64,000 nt of DNA from Erysipelotrichaceae bacterium (GTDB lineage: Bacteria > Bacillota_I > Bacilli_A > Erysipelotrichales > Erysipelotrichaceae). The notes beneath the pieces were generated by a model, which worked only from the letters and a program-made list of their open reading frames with translations, was not told the origin of the DNA and ran no database searches. This document shows, one piece after another, positions 62,111 to 64,000 of the stretch (its first letter is position 1; every line of letters begins with the position of its first letter). Made by a program: the position numbers and the translations under genes. Location of the stretch: the NCBI GenBank assembly GCA_031272515.1, contig JAISTR010000009.1, positions 41,291 to 105,290 on the forward strand, written 5' to 3'.

Positions 62111-62162
62111 AGGAATTCTAGGAGAACACGGGCATCAGAATTGGGACCTGTGTTTTTTCTTT
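62111..62162 (+). promoter_or_regulatory. Pseudoknot-like leader with possible terminator
   Basis: AATTCT (62113-62118) can pair with AGAATT (62136-62141), and ACACGGG (62126-62132) with CCTGTGT (62147-62153), in H-type pseudoknot order. The second stem runs straight into TTTTTTCTTT, so it doubles as an intrinsic terminator. This lies 70 bases before the surface protein start and suggests attenuation. Confidence 0.5.
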
Positions 62163-62230
62163 GGATAGGGAAAGGACACCGGTTGTAAAAGGGAAGAGGG
62201 TTTTCGCGGGGAAAAGGCGAGGAACCCAAA

Positions 62231-64000
62231 ATGAGAAAAAAGATTCAGCGACTGGTGATTACGTTTTTGGTAGCAGTTTCAGCGGTTTTTGCTACGGCAG
62301 TACCAATGAGGGCAGCTTCCAGCAATCCCCAGTTTACCAAGCAGCCGACAGTATCCAATACCTACGCGAAAAGCGCGACGATGCGCTTGTATGTACAGGC
62401 GACCAGTGTCGATGGCGGCTATCTGACCTATCAGTGGAAATACTCCACTTCCTCCAATAAATCCAGTCCGGTCAATGTGACCGGGACCAGCGGCAGCGGG
62501 ACTATGGCAACCCTGACCGCCACCACCCCCAGCACCGCCGGGACCTACTACTATTGGGTGGAGGTGACCAACCACTCAAATGGCACAACCGCGGTGATTG
62601 ACAGTTCCCTGGCGACGGTGGTAGTGGTCAATAGAACCTTGAAGACCTCGATTATGTACGGGGATTTTGAGGCTTATTCGGTGTCATCCGAGAATGCTGT
62701 ATCCAGCTTTAACCCTACCAGCGGTTATTGGAATACCACCCATGACGGAACCGTGAATGATACCCTCAGCGGTTATACCGGGTCTTCCAGCCGGCCCAAG
62801 AAGGTGTTGGAAGTCGGTAATCAATCCTGGTACGGAACCTTTGATAATAACAACACCAAGATGCTGGAACTTTCAGCCTTTGCTCCCAGCACTGTTTATC
62901 AGGAGCTGGCGACAGTCCCGGGTAAGATTTATGAATGGTCTATTGACCATGCAGCGAGAGTGAAAGGCATGACGACCAGTCCGCAGGTGATGGCTATTGT
63001 TATCGGACCAGCCATCAATACCAGCGCCGATTACGCAGCCTTTGGCATCAGCACCAATCGCTGGATCAATGACTCCTCAGCACCACCGGATAATGTTTAT
63101 CCATATGGCAAAAACTATACAACTTATTTCTATGATATTGTCAAAGCCCTGGCTGATCAGGAAGGGGTTACGATGCAGGACTTGCGGACCCTGGCTCCGG
63201 GCGGGTATACCTATACCGTGCAGTATGGCAATAACAAATACTACGTCTACATCTCCTCGGCAGCCCAAAACGGCCATTTCGAAAACCGCACAGGCAGCTA
63301 CTCGATTCCGGAGGGGCAGGGGACAACAGTCTTCGGGTTTTTGCCCATTACCACGGATTCCGGGGTGGGAAACTTGCTGGACAACATCACCTTTTCCTCC
63401 GGTTCCACCGGTGCCGGTTCCCAGAAAATCACCTACGAAGGGGATTCGACAATCTATATCGAAAACACAAAAACGGACTATGCCTATGCCCTGGCAGAAG
63501 TCAGGGGTTCCTCGATTTATGCTTTGCAGGAGAAAGACGTCTACTTTACCCCCACCAGCGGCAGCGAGAGCAGTATTTCTGCCGATGGGGCAGTGGGTGA
63601 TGGTGTCAGCTGGTACTATCCCAATGCCACCGGAACCTTAACCTTTAAAAACCTGGTGCCAGGCAAAACTTACAGAGTCATCGGTATCCCGATTGCGGCC
63701 ATCAGCGCCTCCCTGGGTACCAACCTGAGCGCTGCCTCCGTGCTGGATGATGGCTACTATACCGACATCACCATCGATGCCGCCAAAAGCAGCAGCGATG
63801 ATGATGGCATCGCCAATATCTCCACCAGCCTCTATGATGACAGCGGACAGTACAAAGGCAAACTGACCCTGCTGACAACCGACTCCAGAGCCCAGTATGC
63901 GCTTCTGGATGAAAACGGCTATCCCCTGGATGTTAATGGGGAACCACTGACTTTACAAGCCAATGGCGATGACAGCGGGGTCAACTGGGTCAATGGCAAC
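62231..64000 (+). CDS. Large secreted surface protein, N-terminal part (runs off the window)
   Basis: The frame from ATG 62231 is open for 590 codons to the window end. A signal peptide (MRKKIQRLVITFLVAVSAVF, cleavage likely after PMRAAS) is followed by an Ig-like region at about 33-130, with LTYQWKYSTS and GTYYYWVEVTN. Next is a carbohydrate-binding-like beta domain (about 140-390) with LEVG..WYGTFDNN, TVYQELATVPGKIYEWSIDH and LLDNITFSS. Shorter beta repeats with AYALAEVRGSSIYALQE follow. Acidic, Thr/Ser-rich composition fits a cell-surface adhesin or glycan binder; anchoring motifs would lie outside the window. The Shine-Dalgarno is weak (GCGAGG, nine bases). Confidence 0.82.
   Translation, partial: MRKKIQRLVITFLVAVSAVFATAVPMRAASSNPQFTKQPTVSNTYAKSATMRLYVQATSVDGGYLTYQWKYSTSSNKSSPVNVTGTSGSGTMATLTATTPSTAGTYYYWVEVTNHSNGTTAVIDSSLATVVVVNRTLKTSIMYGDFEAYSVSSENAVSSFNPTSGYWNTTHDGTVNDTLSGYTGSSSRPKKVLEVGNQSWYGTFDNNNTKMLELSAFAPSTVYQELATVPGKIYEWSIDHAARVKGMTTSPQVMAIVIGPAINTSADYAAFGISTNRWINDSSAPPDNVYPYGKNYTTYFYDIVKALADQEGVTMQDLRTLAPGGYTYTVQYGNNKYYVYISSAAQNGHFENRTGSYSIPEGQGTTVFGFLPITTDSGVGNLLDNITFSSGSTGAGSQKITYEGDSTIYIENTKTDYAYALAEVRGSSIYALQEKDVYFTPTSGSESSISADGAVGDGVSWYYPNATGTLTFKNLVPGKTYRVIGIPIAAISASLGTNLSAASVLDDGYYTDITIDAAKSSSDDDGIANISTSLYDDSGQYKGKLTLLTTDSRAQYALLDENGYPLDVNGEPLTLQANGDDSGVNWVNGN

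Noticed and set aside
62161..62460. 99-codon frame overlapping the surface protein start
   Set aside because: A different frame, opening at 62231 with a signal peptide, runs on for 590 codons and explains the region.

Overview
The window is chromosomal DNA from a low-to-mid GC Bacillota (Firmicutes), most likely a strictly fermentative gut-type lineage; Erysipelotrichia-like is my guess from the gene mix, not a proof. Supporting signs are strong AGGAGG ribosome binding sites, sigma-A type TTGACA/TATAAT promoters, CIRCE/HrcA and cre-like control, PASTA kinase signalling, a pyrophosphate-dependent phosphofructokinase, a type III glutamine synthetase and an electron-bifurcating lactate dehydrogenase. 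No intact mobile element, CRISPR array or rRNA operon was seen.

Layout. 1-3.9 kb (minus strand): a truncated MFS transporter and the lctBCD-like lactate dehydrogenase/Etf operon, with a cre-like palindrome in its leader. 4.0-4.35 kb: a decayed scrap of a BRO-type gene and an HsdR C-terminus beside tRNA-Asn and tRNA-Glu. 4.7-7.8 kb: two drug-efflux type exporters. 8.0-8.64 kb: a seven-tRNA cluster. 8.7-13.8 kb: small genes, including a duplicated 37-residue repeat protein, a split chromate transporter, a LURP-one-like protein, tRNA-Trp and a lipoprotein. 14-16.1 kb: a lipoprotein with five PASTA-like repeats and a transglutaminase domain, then a candidate structured RNA.

16.5-23.8 kb: the heat shock block hrcA-grpE-dnaK-dnaJ and clpB, each headed by a CIRCE element. 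23.9-28.6 kb: six related lipoprotein genes that look like a recently expanded, modular family. 28.6-32.1 kb: an aminotransferase, an iron-sulfur flavoprotein-like reductase and rqcH. 32.2-41.9 kb: gmk, then priA-rsmB-rlmN-prpC-pknB-rsgA-rpe-thiN with overlapping starts and stops (def, fmt, rpoZ and coaBC are not at their usual places). 42-45.2 kb: a lysine riboswitch, an APC permease and a YtcJ-like amidohydrolase. 45.3-51.8 kb: kptA, a PadR/HAAS membrane protein pair, tRNA-Thr, a 250-nt structured RNA candidate, a half-MraZ-like protein, a DMT exporter, an isochorismatase, a GNAT acetyltransferase, a PrsA-like foldase and tRNA-Pro. 51.9-54 kb: glnN. 54.2-59.9 kb: an oppABCDF peptide importer. 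60-62 kb: a candidate small RNA with duplicated pyrimidine-rich segments, a membrane-anchored nuclease and pfp. From 62.2 kb a large secreted surface protein runs off the end.

The most interesting unexplained material is in the RNAs: the candidate sRNA at 60.08-60.23 kb, the structured RNA at 48.0-48.26 kb, a possible RNA ahead of hrcA, and a short pseudoknot-like leader ahead of the surface protein. The lysine riboswitch also gives a substrate prediction for its permease.
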